Shown: positions 6,361 through 14,668 of the stretch, in pieces
Position numbering within the stretch: the stretch's first letter is position 1
Layout: every line of letters begins with the position of its first letter
DNA from: Chryseobacterium gleum
Lineage (GTDB): Bacteria > Bacteroidota > Bacteroidia > Flavobacteriales_D > Crocinitomicaceae
Direction of reading: 5' to 3'
Assembly: GCA_945902775.1 (NCBI GenBank)
Contig: CAMDMY010000025.1
Coordinates: 1-36,795, forward strand
DNA: 36,795 nucleotides
Notes under the pieces: generated by a model
Seen by the model: only the letters and a program-made list of their open reading frames with translations
The model's database searches: none
What the model was told of the DNA's origin: nothing
Program-made: the position numbers and the translations under genes

Positions 6361-7872
6361 TTCTGCTAAAAAAGAAATCCAATTCTTTGCTTGATCATTG
6401 TTCAAGACTCTTGGGAATTTATTTTGAGCTCCAGATTTACCAATTTTTTCGAGATAATTGTAAAATAAATCTGGACTTAAAACCTTGATCGTTGGAGTAT
6501 TCAAATTATGTTTTCTACACGTTTTGTAATCGTCGTTTAATTCTCCTAGTTCTTTGTCAATTTCGGCTTTTAATTCTTCAGCATCAATTTCAGCAGTTGA
6601 TCCGATGAACCATTCGTGCTTTTGTTCTTCACTATTTGCATAAATGGTAAATTCTGGAATTTCAATTTTCAATCGATTCGAAATATTAGATAATGCTGTG
6701 TTGATATTATCTAGTGATAAATGTTCTCCAGCCAAACTTAAATATTGTTTGATTCTTCCCGTAATTTTGATTTCATTGTTCTCTACATCAACAAATTGAA
6801 CTAAGTCACCAATCATATAGCGCCAAAGTCCTGCGTTAGTTGAAATAACCATAGCATAATCGACACCAGTTTCTACTTGGCTAATTGTCAATGCTTTATA
6901 ATTATCTTTTAAAACTCCTTCGTTATCAAAGTACTCACTAGTAAAAGGGACAAACTCATAAAAAATACCATTTGAAAGCAATAATTTCATTCCTTCTCTA
7001 TCCGGTGCAGTTTGGTATGCAAAATAGCCTTCACTCGCTAAATAAGTATCAAGAAGATATACTTTTTTACCAATAATTTTATCCAAACGTGCCTGGTAAG
7101 GTTGCATATAAACGCCTCCGTGCATGTAGACCTCAAAATTCGGCCAAATGTCGTGGATGGTATTTAAATTGTAATGCTCAATAATTTTTTCCATTAACAT
7201 CAAACACCAACTCGGAACTCCTGCAACAATTCCAATATCCCAAGAAGGAGCTTTTTCGATCATTTTCTCTAATTTTTTATTCCAATCAGAGATTTTAGCG
7301 ATGTTGTTGTTTGGTTTGGTGAAAGGATTGAAAATAAATGCAGTATTTTTCTTCAAAATTCCGCTTAAATCTCCTTCGAAATGATTTCCTATTTTTTTTA
7401 AATTAGATGAACCACCAACTACAAGAAATTTAGCACCATAAAATTCTTTTGATAAATCTAATTTATAAAGTGTTGAAGATTGACTAACACTTGTTTTTTG
7501 AAATGAACGAATCATTTGTTTCGTCACAGGTATTCTTTTACTTGGAGAACCAGTTGTTCCAGATGATAAAGCATAGTAACTTATTTTACCAGGCCACGTG
7601 TGATTTTTTTCACCTTCAATTGATTTAGCTAACCAATTCTCATAAAATTCTTCGTAGTTGGTAATAGGTACATTTTTTTGATAATCGTTTACAATTTCTT
7701 GATTTTCAATAACTTGTGTGTACCGATGTTTTATTCCAAAATTTGTTTCTTTTGATTTATCGAGTAATTTGTATAGTGTTCTTAGTTGACTGTTGTATTT
7801 GATTCCTTTTTTATAATTCCTTTTGAAACTTAGTTCAGTAGATTTCTTAAAAAGCTTTCCTATTATTGGCAT
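6355..7872 (-). CDS. GH3 family acyl-adenylating protein
   Basis: This 505-residue protein matches the GH3 (auxin-responsive promoter) family across its length. An ATP/AMP-binding motif SSGTTGSPSKRIPVT lies near residues 104-118, as in the acyl-adenylate-forming superfamily. Further on are the GGVYMQPY and LLDTYLASEGYFA blocks and YMIGDLVQF (about 350-360), which contribute to the adenylate site. Plant members join amino acids to auxin or jasmonate. Bacterial ones, common in Bacteroidota, are of unknown substrate, so a carboxylate-activating or ligase role is inferred only. The gene stands alone between convergent ssb genes and a divergent universal stress gene. Confidence 0.9.
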   Translation of the reverse strand: MPIIGKLFKKSTELSFKRNYKKGIKYNSQLRTLYKLLDKSKETNFGIKHRYTQVIENQEIVNDYQKNVPITNYEEFYENWLAKSIEGEKNHTWPGKISYYALSSGTTGSPSKRIPVTKQMIRSFQKTSVSQSSTLYKLDLSKEFYGAKFLVVGGSSNLKKIGNHFEGDLSGILKKNTAFIFNPFTKPNNNIAKISDWNKKLEKMIEKAPSWDIGIVAGVPSWCLMLMEKIIEHYNLNTIHDIWPNFEVYMHGGVYMQPYQARLDKIIGKKVYLLDTYLASEGYFAYQTAPDREGMKLLLSNGIFYEFVPFTSEYFDNEGVLKDNYKALTISQVETGVDYAMVISTNAGLWRYMIGDLVQFVDVENNEIKITGRIKQYLSLAGEHLSLDNINTALSNISNRLKIEIPEFTIYANSEEQKHEWFIGSTAEIDAEELKAEIDKELGELNDDYKTCRKHNLNTPTIKVLSPDLFYNYLEKIGKSGAQNKFPRVLNNDQAKNWISFLAEK

Positions 7873-8056
7873 ATTTTTTCTTTTAAATAAATTCTATTTT
7901 GACGAATACTTTTTTAATTTTGTAATATAATTTTTACTTGTCAAATAGTAAGCCAAATTTGATGATATTTAGATGAACTAATATTTTCTTATTGTTAAGT
8001 TTGTTTTAAATTAGATAAATCATTCAATTTTTTAACCGTCTGATTTTGATAATGAT

Positions 8057-8064
8057 TACTTTTG
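8057..8064 (+). promoter_or_regulatory. -7 promoter box of the universal stress gene
   Basis: TACTTTTG matches TAnnTTTG and lies 33 bp before the start codon. Confidence 0.6.
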
Positions 8065-8096
8065 TACTAAACTATATCTAAAAAGATACATTACTT

Positions 8097-8921
8097 ATGG
8101 AAACTAAAACATTTATTGTTCCTCACGATTTTACTGCTGTTGCTGAAAATGCATTAAACCATGCAATTGCTACTGCAAAAACATTAGATTCTCAAATTTA
8201 TGTTGTGCATGTTGTTCAAAAAGAGAAAAATATCAAAGAAGCTGAAGTTAAATTGGCTGAAGTTCTTGGTGCTCTTGACACAACTGTAAAATTAATTCCT
8301 AAAGTTAGAGTAGGAAATATTTTTGATGATATAGGAGATTTTGCTGCTGAACACCACGCGGAAATTATTTTTATGGGAACGCATGGAGCAAGTGGATGGC
8401 AACATGTTACAGGAAGTAATGCTTTAAAAGTTGTTACCCATTCTGATGTTCCTTTCATCATTGTTCAAGAAAAAAAAATCAAACCAAATGGATACGATGA
8501 TATAGTAGTTCCATTGGATTTGAATAAAGAGACAAAACAAAAATTAGCAATTGTTGCCAATTTAGCTGCTTATTTTAAATCGAGAGTACACGTTATTACT
8601 CCAAATGAAACGGACGAATTTTTGCGTAAAAAAGTACAAGCAAATATTCTTTTTGCAAACCGTTTTTTCTCTGAAAGAGGAATTGAAGTGACAACTACTT
8701 TAGCTCAAAAAAGTAATTTTGAAAAAGAAGTTTTAAAACATGCTGTTACAATTGATGCAGATTTGATTGCTATTATGAACTTAAATAGAAACAACCTTTT
8801 AGGTGCAATCGGTACAAATTCTGAACAATATATTATTTCTAATGAAGCTCAAATACCAACGTTGGTTATCAATCCAATTGATAGTCCATATGGAACAAGC
8901 GTTATGTTTGGAAATTATTAA
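8097..8921 (+). CDS. Universal stress protein with two Usp domains
   Basis: The 274-residue protein is a tandem Usp. The first domain (about 1-145) starts KTFIVPHDFTAVAENAL and ends with GTHGASG then TGSNALKVV and VPFIIVQ, the G-x2-G...GS ATP-binding pattern of the family. The second domain (about 150-270) starts DDIVVPLDLNKETKQKL; its loop (MNLNRNNLLGAIGTNSEQ) keeps only part of the glycine pattern and so may not bind nucleotide. Such proteins act in the cytosol during starvation and stress, usually by binding nucleotides or partners. It has its own promoter and terminator, so it is a single-gene unit. Confidence 0.93.
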   Translation: METKTFIVPHDFTAVAENALNHAIATAKTLDSQIYVVHVVQKEKNIKEAEVKLAEVLGALDTTVKLIPKVRVGNIFDDIGDFAAEHHAEIIFMGTHGASGWQHVTGSNALKVVTHSDVPFIIVQEKKIKPNGYDDIVVPLDLNKETKQKLAIVANLAAYFKSRVHVITPNETDEFLRKKVQANILFANRFFSERGIEVTTTLAQKSNFEKEVLKHAVTIDADLIAIMNLNRNNLLGAIGTNSEQYIISNEAQIPTLVINPIDSPYGTSVMFGNY

Positions 8922-8941
8922 TTAGAGGATTCATTTATTTT

Positions 8942-8979
8942 AAAAACTCCGTTGATATATCAACGGAGTTTTTTGTTTT
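8942..8979 (+). terminator. Intrinsic terminator after the universal stress gene
   Basis: AAAAACTCCGTTGA, a TATA loop and TCAACGGAGTTTTT form a perfect hairpin ending in a T run. Confidence 0.9.
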
Positions 8980-9048
8980 ACACCACTTTATTTTAAAAGT
9001 TTATCAAGTCTTGTGTCTTATGACTTATATCTTTCGGTCTAAAATAAC

Positions 9049-9056
9049 TAACTTTG
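9049..9056 (+). promoter_or_regulatory. -7 promoter box of leuS
   Basis: TAACTTTG matches TAnnTTTG, 28 bp before the leuS start codon. Confidence 0.6.
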
Positions 9057-9083
9057 CATGATTAAAAAGAGATAATTATTACC

Positions 9084-11906
9084 ATGGAGTACAATTTTCA
9101 AGACATCGAACCTAAGTGGAGAAAAATTTGGGCAGATAACAAAACGTTTAAAGCAGAAGATAATAGTTCAAAACCGAAATATTATGTTTTGGATATGTTT
9201 CCTTATCCTTCAGGAGCAGGACTTCACGTTGGTCATCCGCTTGGATATATCGCTTCAGATATTTTCGCTCGTTACAAACGTTTGAAAGGATTCAATGTAC
9301 TTCACCCAATGGGTTATGATTCATTTGGTTTACCTGCAGAACAATATGCAATTCAAACGGGTCAACATCCAGCTGTAACAACGGAACAAAATATTGAACG
9401 TTATAGAGATCAATTGGATAAAATCGGTTTTTCTTTTGACTGGGACAGAGAAGTTCGCACTTCATCTCCAGAATATTACAAATGGACACAGTGGATTTTT
9501 AAACAATTATTCGACTGTTACTATGATAATAAAACGAACAAAGCAGAACGTATTTCGAAATTAATCGCTGAATTTGAGGCGAATGGAAATTCAAATGTGA
9601 ATGCTTGTTCTGATTGTGAATTTACTTTTACTGCTGAAGAATGGAAAGCATTTGACATAAAAAAGAAAGACGAAACATTACAATCATATCGTTTGACTTT
9701 CTTAGCTGATTCTTGGGTAAATTGGTGTCCAGCTTTAGGTACTGTTTTAGCAAATGATGAAATTGTAAATGGTGTTTCAGAAAGAGGTGGTCACCCAGTT
9801 GAACAAAAACTAATGCGTCAATGGTCAATGCGTATCAAAGCATACGCTGAACGATTATTGACAGGTTTAGAAGGTTTAGATTGGACAGATTCTGTAAAAG
9901 ATATTCAAAGAAACTGGATTGGAAAATCGGTAGGTTCTTCAGTTAAGTTTGAAGTGTTGACTTCGAGTGCCTCAGTCAACAATACGGGGGTTGAGGCACT
10001 CGATAATACGGGGGTTGAGGCACTCGAAACCCAAGTTATCGAAGTTTTCACAACTCGACCAGATACAATCTTCGGAGTTTCATTCATGGTGTTAGCGCCC
10101 GAACATCCTTTAGTAGATCAAATCACTACACCTGAATTCGCTTCACAAATAGCTGAATACAAGAAAAACGCTTCTTTAAAATCAGAACGTGATCGCCAAT
10201 CGGATGTAAAAAATATAACAGGACAAAACACAGGAGCTTTTGCGATTCATCCATTTACTGGAGAAAAAATTCAAATTTGGATAGGCGATTATGTTTTAGT
10301 TTCTTATGGAACCGGAGCAGTAATGGCCGTTCCTTGTGGAGATCAACGTGATTGGGATTTTGCGAAACACTTCAATATTGAAATCAAAAACATTTTCGAA
10401 AATATAGATGTTTCGGAAGCAGCTTATACAGAGAAATCAGGCTTTATTGCAAATTCAGATTTCTTAAACGGTTTGGAGGTGAAAGCGGCAATAAAAAAAG
10501 CGATTGAAGCCATCGAAACAAAAGGATTAGGTCAAGGAAAAACAAATTACCGTTTACGCGATGCTGTTTTTTCAAGACAACGTTATTGGGGAGAGCCTTT
10601 CCCAGTATATTACAAAGATGGACTGCCTTATTCAGTAGATGATAAGCATTTACCAATTACTCTTCCAGAAGTAGATAAATATTTACCAACAGAAACAGGT
10701 GAACCGCCATTAGCAAGAGCAGAAAAATCAGCGTGGAATCATTTTGAAGGGGATCACATGGAATTCAATACTATGCCAGGTTGGGCAGGAAGTTCTTGGT
10801 ATTTCCTTCGTTACATGGATCCTAAAAATGAGCAAGCTTTTGTTAGTAAAGAAAAAGCAGATTATTGGAAAAATGTAGATTTATACATTGGAGGTTCTGA
10901 ACATGCTACAGGACATTTATTATACGCTCGTTTCTGGACAAAATTCTTGTACGATCAAGGGTTTATTTCATTTGATGAACCTTTCCAAAAAATGATCAAT
11001 CAAGGGATGATTTTGGGAAGAAGTAGTTTTGTTTATAGAATAAACGACACAAATCAATTTGTTACGTGGACTAAGAAAAACGATTTTCAAACTACTGCTT
11101 TACACGTTGATATTTCAATAGTTGACAACGATAAATTAAATTTAGAAGCATTCAAAAAATCTAGAGCTGAATATAAAAATGCTGAATTTATTTTAGAGGA
11201 AGACGGAACTTACATTTGCGGTCACGAGGTAGAAAAAATGTCTAAATCTAAATTCAATGTTCAAACTCCGGATGAATTAGTTGAGAAATTTGGAGCAGAT
11301 ACGTTGAGAATGTATGAAATGTTTTTAGGTCCTTTAGAGCAATTCAAACCTTGGGATACAAAAGGTATCAACGGAGTACATAACTTCTTACGAAAATTAT
11401 GTCGTTTGTTTGAAGGTGAATTGTCATCTGAAGCTCCGACTAAAGAATCTTTAAAAACACTTCACAAAACGATAAAGAAAATAGGAGATGATTTAGAACG
11501 TTTTTCTTTCAACACAGGAGTTTCGAATTTTATGATTTGTGTAAACGAGTTAACGGAACAAAAATGCAACAATAAATCGATCTTAAAAGAGTTGGTAATT
11601 ATACTTTCTCCTTATGCTCCGCACATTGCAGAAGAGCTTTGGGAGAAATTAGGGAATGAAACAGGAACGATAAGTTATGCTAAATTTCCATCGTTTGACA
11701 AAAGCATATTAGTAGAAGCAAATTTTGAATATCCAGTATCTTTTAATGGAAAAATGAGATTTAAAGTCGATTTACCATTGAGTTTAACGCCACAAGAAGT
11801 GGAGAAAGAAGTGATGAGTAGAGCGGAAGCAGTGAAATATTTGGAAGGAAAAGATCCTAAAAAGGTGATTGTTGTTCCGGGTAGAATTGTGAATGTGGTT
11901 CTATAG
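9084..11906 (+). CDS. leuS: Leucyl-tRNA synthetase
   Basis: The 940-residue class I synthetase charges tRNA-Leu with leucine. It has the HIGH-type motif HVGH (48-51) after FPYPSGAGL, and KMSKS (718-722). The editing domain begins after the NWIGKS segment and holds TTRPDTIFG. The length (about 80 residues over the E. coli enzyme) reflects inserts usual in Bacteroidota, such as the CSDCEF segment and the block before KMSKS, plus an unusual one: residues about 291-315 contain a perfect tandem NTGVEAL[DE] repeat (300-307, 308-315). This is encoded by a palindromic DNA repeat and falls in a surface-loop position at the start of the editing domain. The frame is intact, so the protein should work. 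Confidence 0.98.
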   Translation: MEYNFQDIEPKWRKIWADNKTFKAEDNSSKPKYYVLDMFPYPSGAGLHVGHPLGYIASDIFARYKRLKGFNVLHPMGYDSFGLPAEQYAIQTGQHPAVTTEQNIERYRDQLDKIGFSFDWDREVRTSSPEYYKWTQWIFKQLFDCYYDNKTNKAERISKLIAEFEANGNSNVNACSDCEFTFTAEEWKAFDIKKKDETLQSYRLTFLADSWVNWCPALGTVLANDEIVNGVSERGGHPVEQKLMRQWSMRIKAYAERLLTGLEGLDWTDSVKDIQRNWIGKSVGSSVKFEVLTSSASVNNTGVEALDNTGVEALETQVIEVFTTRPDTIFGVSFMVLAPEHPLVDQITTPEFASQIAEYKKNASLKSERDRQSDVKNITGQNTGAFAIHPFTGEKIQIWIGDYVLVSYGTGAVMAVPCGDQRDWDFAKHFNIEIKNIFENIDVSEAAYTEKSGFIANSDFLNGLEVKAAIKKAIEAIETKGLGQGKTNYRLRDAVFSRQRYWGEPFPVYYKDGLPYSVDDKHLPITLPEVDKYLPTETGEPPLARAEKSAWNHFEGDHMEFNTMPGWAGSSWYFLRYMDPKNEQAFVSKEKADYWKNVDLYIGGSEHATGHLLYARFWTKFLYDQGFISFDEPFQKMINQGMILGRSSFVYRINDTNQFVTWTKKNDFQTTALHVDISIVDNDKLNLEAFKKSRAEYKNAEFILEEDGTYICGHEVEKMSKSKFNVQTPDELVEKFGADTLRMYEMFLGPLEQFKPWDTKGINGVHNFLRKLCRLFEGELSSEAPTKESLKTLHKTIKKIGDDLERFSFNTGVSNFMICVNELTEQKCNNKSILKELVIILSPYAPHIAEELWEKLGNETGTISYAKFPSFDKSILVEANFEYPVSFNGKMRFKVDLPLSLTPQEVEKEVMSRAEAVKYLEGKDPKKVIVVPGRIVNVVL
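9956..10028. repeat. Palindromic repeat element inside leuS coding sequence
   Basis: Two tandem 24-bp units (9981-10004, 10005-10028) differ only in the last base. Each contains TGAGGCACTCGA, and the second ends TGAGGCACTCGAA, the exact reverse complement of TTCGAGTGCCTCA at 9962-9974. The left arm is itself enclosed by GTTGAC (9956-9961) and GTCAAC (9975-9980). The GC-rich GGGGG and GAGGCACTCG words contrast with the AT-rich gene. The element keeps the reading frame (24 bp is 8 codons). Confidence 0.85.
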
Positions 11907-11936
11907 ATTCAAGACTAAAAGACTGATTATAATTTT

Positions 11937-11967
11937 AAGGTCAACCAATTTGGTTGACCTTTTTTGT
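11937..11967 (+). terminator. Intrinsic terminator after leuS
   Basis: AAGGTCAACCA (11937-11947) and TGGTTGACCTT (11951-11961) form an 11-bp stem with a 3-nt loop, followed by a T run. Confidence 0.9.
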
Positions 11968-11975
11968 TCGATTTT

Positions 11976-12079
11976 ATTTCAAATTGACGGAATTAATGTT
12001 ATTTCCGTCACTTAGTTGACGGAATTGATATAATTTCCGTCATTTGATTGAAGGAATTCATGTAATTTTTATTTGAAAT
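11976..12079. repeat. Array of 32-bp hairpin repeats flanked by an inverted repeat
   Basis: Units start at 11984, 12016 and 12048, an exact 32-bp period. Units 1 and 2 each form TGACGGAA...TTCCGTCA (11985-11992 with 12003-12010; 12017-12024 with 12035-12042). Unit 3 is decayed (TTGAAGGAATTCATG). The array is enclosed by ATTTCAAAT (11976-11984) and ATTTGAAAT (12071-12079). Confidence 0.75.
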
Positions 12080-12111
12080 TAAGCATTATTCGATGAGTTA
12101 CATTTATTTAA

Positions 12112-12228
12112 CAGTCTAAAAAAGGAAAAGCAAAAGAGCCATTCGCTTGGAAAAAAGGATATCCAGATTCAATTTTTGAAGTTATAGATAGAAGTAATTA
12201 CCTTGATTTTATAATAGATGTAAAATAA
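12112..12228 (+). pseudogene. Possible 3' remnant of a lost gene
   Basis: A frame open from just after a stop at 12109-12111 runs 38 codons to TAA at 12226-12228. It reads QSKKGKAKEPFAWKKGYP then [20 protein letters not shown], with protein-like composition and no ATG. It ends 11 bp before the pgk -7 box. I do not recognise the family. It looks like the C-terminal end of a gene whose front was lost, perhaps when the neighbouring repeat array formed. Confidence 0.35.
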
Positions 12229-12238
12229 TTAAATTCAC

Positions 12239-12246
12239 TATCTTTG
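12239..12246 (+). promoter_or_regulatory. -7 promoter box of pgk
   Basis: TATCTTTG, followed by C, is an exact TAnnTTTG match 18 bp before the start codon. Confidence 0.7.
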
Positions 12247-12263
12247 CAAAAAAATTCAATACA

Positions 12264-13469
12264 ATGGCTGATATACATACATACGATTTTGCAGGAAAAA
12301 GAGCGTTAATTCGCGTTGATTTCAATGTTCCTTTAGATAAAGAAACACTAGAAGTATCAGATGATACGAGAATTAGAGCTGCAGTTCCAACAATTCAACA
12401 CATTTTAAATAATGGTGGAAGTGTTGTTTTAATGTCTCATTTAGGACGTCCGAAAGAAGGCTTCGAAGACAAATATTCTTTGAAACACATTGTTAAAAGA
12501 GTTTCTGAATTAGTTGGTCGTCCAGTTTCTTTTGCTGAAGATTGTATTGGAGATAAAGCTTTTGAAATGAGTTCAAATTTACCAGCTGGTGAAGTATTGT
12601 TATTAGAAAATTTACGTTTTTACAAACATGAAACAACTGGTACAGAAAGTTTTGCAGAACAATTAGCGAAACACGGGGATGTATATGTTAATGATGCATT
12701 TGGAACAGCGCACAGAGCGCACGCAAGTACAGCAATTATTGCTAAATTTTTCCCAAAAGATAAAATGTTTGGATTCTTATTAGAGGCTGAGATTATCAGT
12801 GTTGATAAGGTTTTAAATAGTACAGAAAAACCATTAACTGCAATTGTAGGTGGAGCAAAAGTATCTTCAAAAATTACAATCATCGAACGTTTATTAGATA
12901 AAGTAGACAATCTGATAGTAGGAGGCGGAATGGCATACACATTCGTAAAAGCAGTAGGAGGAAATGTAGGAAATTCATTAGTTGAAGACGATTATATTCC
13001 AATGGCTTTAGAGATTTTAGCAAAAGCGAAAGCAAAAGGAGTTAATTTATATATTCCAACTGATACAGTTATTGCGGATAAATTTGCGAATGATGCTAAT
13101 ATTCAAACAGTTAAAATAGATCAAATTCCTTCTGGTTGGATGGGATTAGACGTTGGTCCAGAAACATCAAAAGCATGTGCAGAAATAATCGAAAATTCTA
13201 AATTGATTTTATGGAATGGTCCGATGGGAGTATTTGAAATGGAAAACTTTCAACAAGGAACAAAAGACGTTGCTAATGCAATTGTAGCAGCAACTGAAAA
13301 AGGAGCTTTTTCACTAATCGGTGGAGGAGATTCAGTCGCAGCAATTAACTTGTTCAACTTAGCTAATAAAGTTAGTTATGTTTCAACTGGAGGAGGAGCG
13401 ATGTTAGAATACTTAGAAGGAATTGAACTTCCAGGTATTAAAGCAATTAGAGAAGAAGCATTGGTTTAA
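12264..13469 (+). CDS. pgk: Phosphoglycerate kinase
   Basis: The 401-residue enzyme moves the acyl phosphate of 1,3-bisphosphoglycerate to ADP in glycolysis (cytosol). The N-terminal half has RVDFNVPLD (18-26), the substrate-binding SHLGRPKEG and [11 protein letters not shown]. The C-terminal half has the nucleotide-site blocks [18 protein letters not shown] and GGGDSVAAI. The length is typical. It has a short leader from a consensus promoter and a strong terminator, so it is a single-gene unit. No other glycolytic gene is adjacent. Confidence 0.98.
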   Translation: MADIHTYDFAGKRALIRVDFNVPLDKETLEVSDDTRIRAAVPTIQHILNNGGSVVLMSHLGRPKEGFEDKYSLKHIVKRVSELVGRPVSFAEDCIGDKAFEMSSNLPAGEVLLLENLRFYKHETTGTESFAEQLAKHGDVYVNDAFGTAHRAHASTAIIAKFFPKDKMFGFLLEAEIISVDKVLNSTEKPLTAIVGGAKVSSKITIIERLLDKVDNLIVGGGMAYTFVKAVGGNVGNSLVEDDYIPMALEILAKAKAKGVNLYIPTDTVIADKFANDANIQTVKIDQIPSGWMGLDVGPETSKACAEIIENSKLILWNGPMGVFEMENFQQGTKDVANAIVAATEKGAFSLIGGGDSVAAINLFNLANKVSYVSTGGGAMLEYLEGIELPGIKAIREEALV

Positions 13470-13483
13470 ACCAAATTATAAAA

Positions 13484-13522
13484 ACAAAAAGGTCGACTAA
13501 ATCAGTCGACCTTTTTTGTTTT
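13484..13522 (+). terminator. Intrinsic terminator after pgk
   Basis: AAAAAGGTCGACT, a 5-nt loop AAATC and AGTCGACCTTTTTT form a perfect stem with a T tail. A-rich DNA on the other side makes it possibly bidirectional. Confidence 0.9.
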
Positions 13523-13580
13523 TAAAGTTATTGTAGTAGTAGTGTAATAACTTTTTATGTAGTATTTTAAATTTCAATTT

Positions 13581-13767
13581 AAAATCAGGTTAAATCTTCC
13601 GTTCTGTAAATTTAATTACTTACTTAGAAATAGGACTGAGGAAATAAGAACCGTTAAACTCTTTATCAAAACTAGAAAATGAAACTGCCTCTCCAAGCAG
13701 CTACCTCAATACTATTTCAAAGTGAAACTAAGAAAGATTATAACCTGATTTTTCCTTATTTCTTCTT
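13581..13767 (+). ncRNA. Structured non-coding RNA candidate, 6S-like
   Basis: No gene lies between pgk and the LytTR gene, yet AAAATCAGGTTA (13581-13592) pairs perfectly with TAACCTGATTTT (13741-13752), and the stem continues with AATCTT (13593-13598) to AAGATT (13734-13739) across a one-base bulge. Inside, GAAATAG (13627-13633) pairs with CTATTTC (13712-13718), then TGAGG (13637-13641) with CCTCA (13704-13708), and CTGC/GCAG (13685-13688, 13697-13700) makes a small hairpin. The 3' end runs into a U-rich tract. TAAATTTC (13568-13575), one base off the -7 consensus, would start RNA at about 13581. The size (about 172 nt), closing stem and large internal loops recall 6S RNA; Flavobacterial 6S variants exist, but the match is not proved. 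13768-13901 shows nothing further. Confidence 0.55.
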
Positions 13768-13902
13768 AAATATAGAAAGTCTATTTAATCCAATTGATTC
13801 AAATGAATATTGATTGTTTTTAAACTATCAAAATACTATTTTAAATGAAAATTGATTTTTTGATTGAGGATAAGCATAAGTTTAAGGGTGAGGAATTTTA
13901 AT

Positions 13903-13929
13903 CTCAACCTAAACCTCAATTATAATAAA
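13903..13929. repeat. CTCAACC-type short repeat at the end of the LytTR gene
   Basis: CTCAACCTAAACCTCAAT followed by TATAATAAATT resembles the string at 5838-5880. It runs into the stop codon of the response regulator gene. Confidence 0.35.
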
Positions 13930-14666
13930 TTCTCTAAAATTTTAAAGAAAATATCTCTTTTAGCAGGAGACAATGGAACTTCAGAATCATCTTTCATTAC
14001 AACACATCCACCATTTCCTTTATCATATCTTGAAACATAGTCCAAGTTAATTAAATGGGATTGTTGAACTCTTAAAAAATTATGTCCTGATAATAGTGTT
14101 TCGTAGTCTTTCAGTGTTTTAGAAACTAAAATTTTCTTACCACTTGTTAAATAAAAAGAAGTGTAATTTCTATCTGCTTCACAACGTATAATATTGTCTA
14201 ATTCAACGACATGGACACTCTCTTGTGTTTTTAAAACTAACCTTCTTTTTTGATTTGGTTGAATATTGAGTTGAAGCGCATCGAATTGACTCTCTTCTTT
14301 TTTGTGGCCAATTGATTCTATTGCTCTTTCAACAGCTGCTTTTAATTCATCAGCATCTACAGGTTTTAAAATATAATCTAAAGCACTAAATTTTATTGCT
14401 TTTATTGCAAACTCTTCATGAGCGGTAATAAATATAACGTCGAAAGATTTGTGAGGAATCGAACGGAGTAGATCAAATCCTGTACCGTCTGGCATTTGAA
14501 TATCTAAAAATACGATATCTGGATTATGTTCTTCAATTGCTTTTAAACCTGTAGATACACTTTCACCAGCAGGTATGGCTATAATGTCTAATCCAAATGA
14601 ATTGATCATTTTAGCGATCAGATCTCGAGTCCTATTTTCGTCGTCTATTACAAGAGCCTTTTTCAT
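13920..14666 (-). CDS. LytTR-family response regulator
   Basis: The 248-residue protein has an N-terminal receiver domain (1-125) with the acidic pocket DDE (8-10), phospho-acceptor Asp at 55 in VFLDIQMPDG, Thr in FITAHEE and Lys in ILKPVDADEL. The C-terminal LytTR DNA-binding domain (about 145-248) shows RRLVLKTQESVHVVELDNII, YTSFYLTSGKKILVSKTLKDYE and LRVQQSHLINLDYVSRYD, typical of the family. It lies 2 bp after the sensor kinase gene, so the pair works as a two-component system. LytTR regulators of this kind often bind direct repeats upstream of targets; the targets here are unknown. Confidence 0.95.
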   Translation of the reverse strand: MKKALVIDDENRTRDLIAKMINSFGLDIIAIPAGESVSTGLKAIEEHNPDIVFLDIQMPDGTGFDLLRSIPHKSFDVIFITAHEEFAIKAIKFSALDYILKPVDADELKAAVERAIESIGHKKEESQFDALQLNIQPNQKRRLVLKTQESVHVVELDNIIRCEADRNYTSFYLTSGKKILVSKTLKDYETLLSGHNFLRVQQSHLINLDYVSRYDKGNGGCVVMKDDSEVPLSPAKRDIFFKILENLL

Positions 14667-14668
14667 TT

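Noticed and set aside
9981-10028. Frameshift or assembly error in leuS at the repeat
   Set aside because: Both units are 24 bp, the frame continues with canonical LeuRS motifs (TTRPDTIFG, KMSKS), so an insert fits better than an error.
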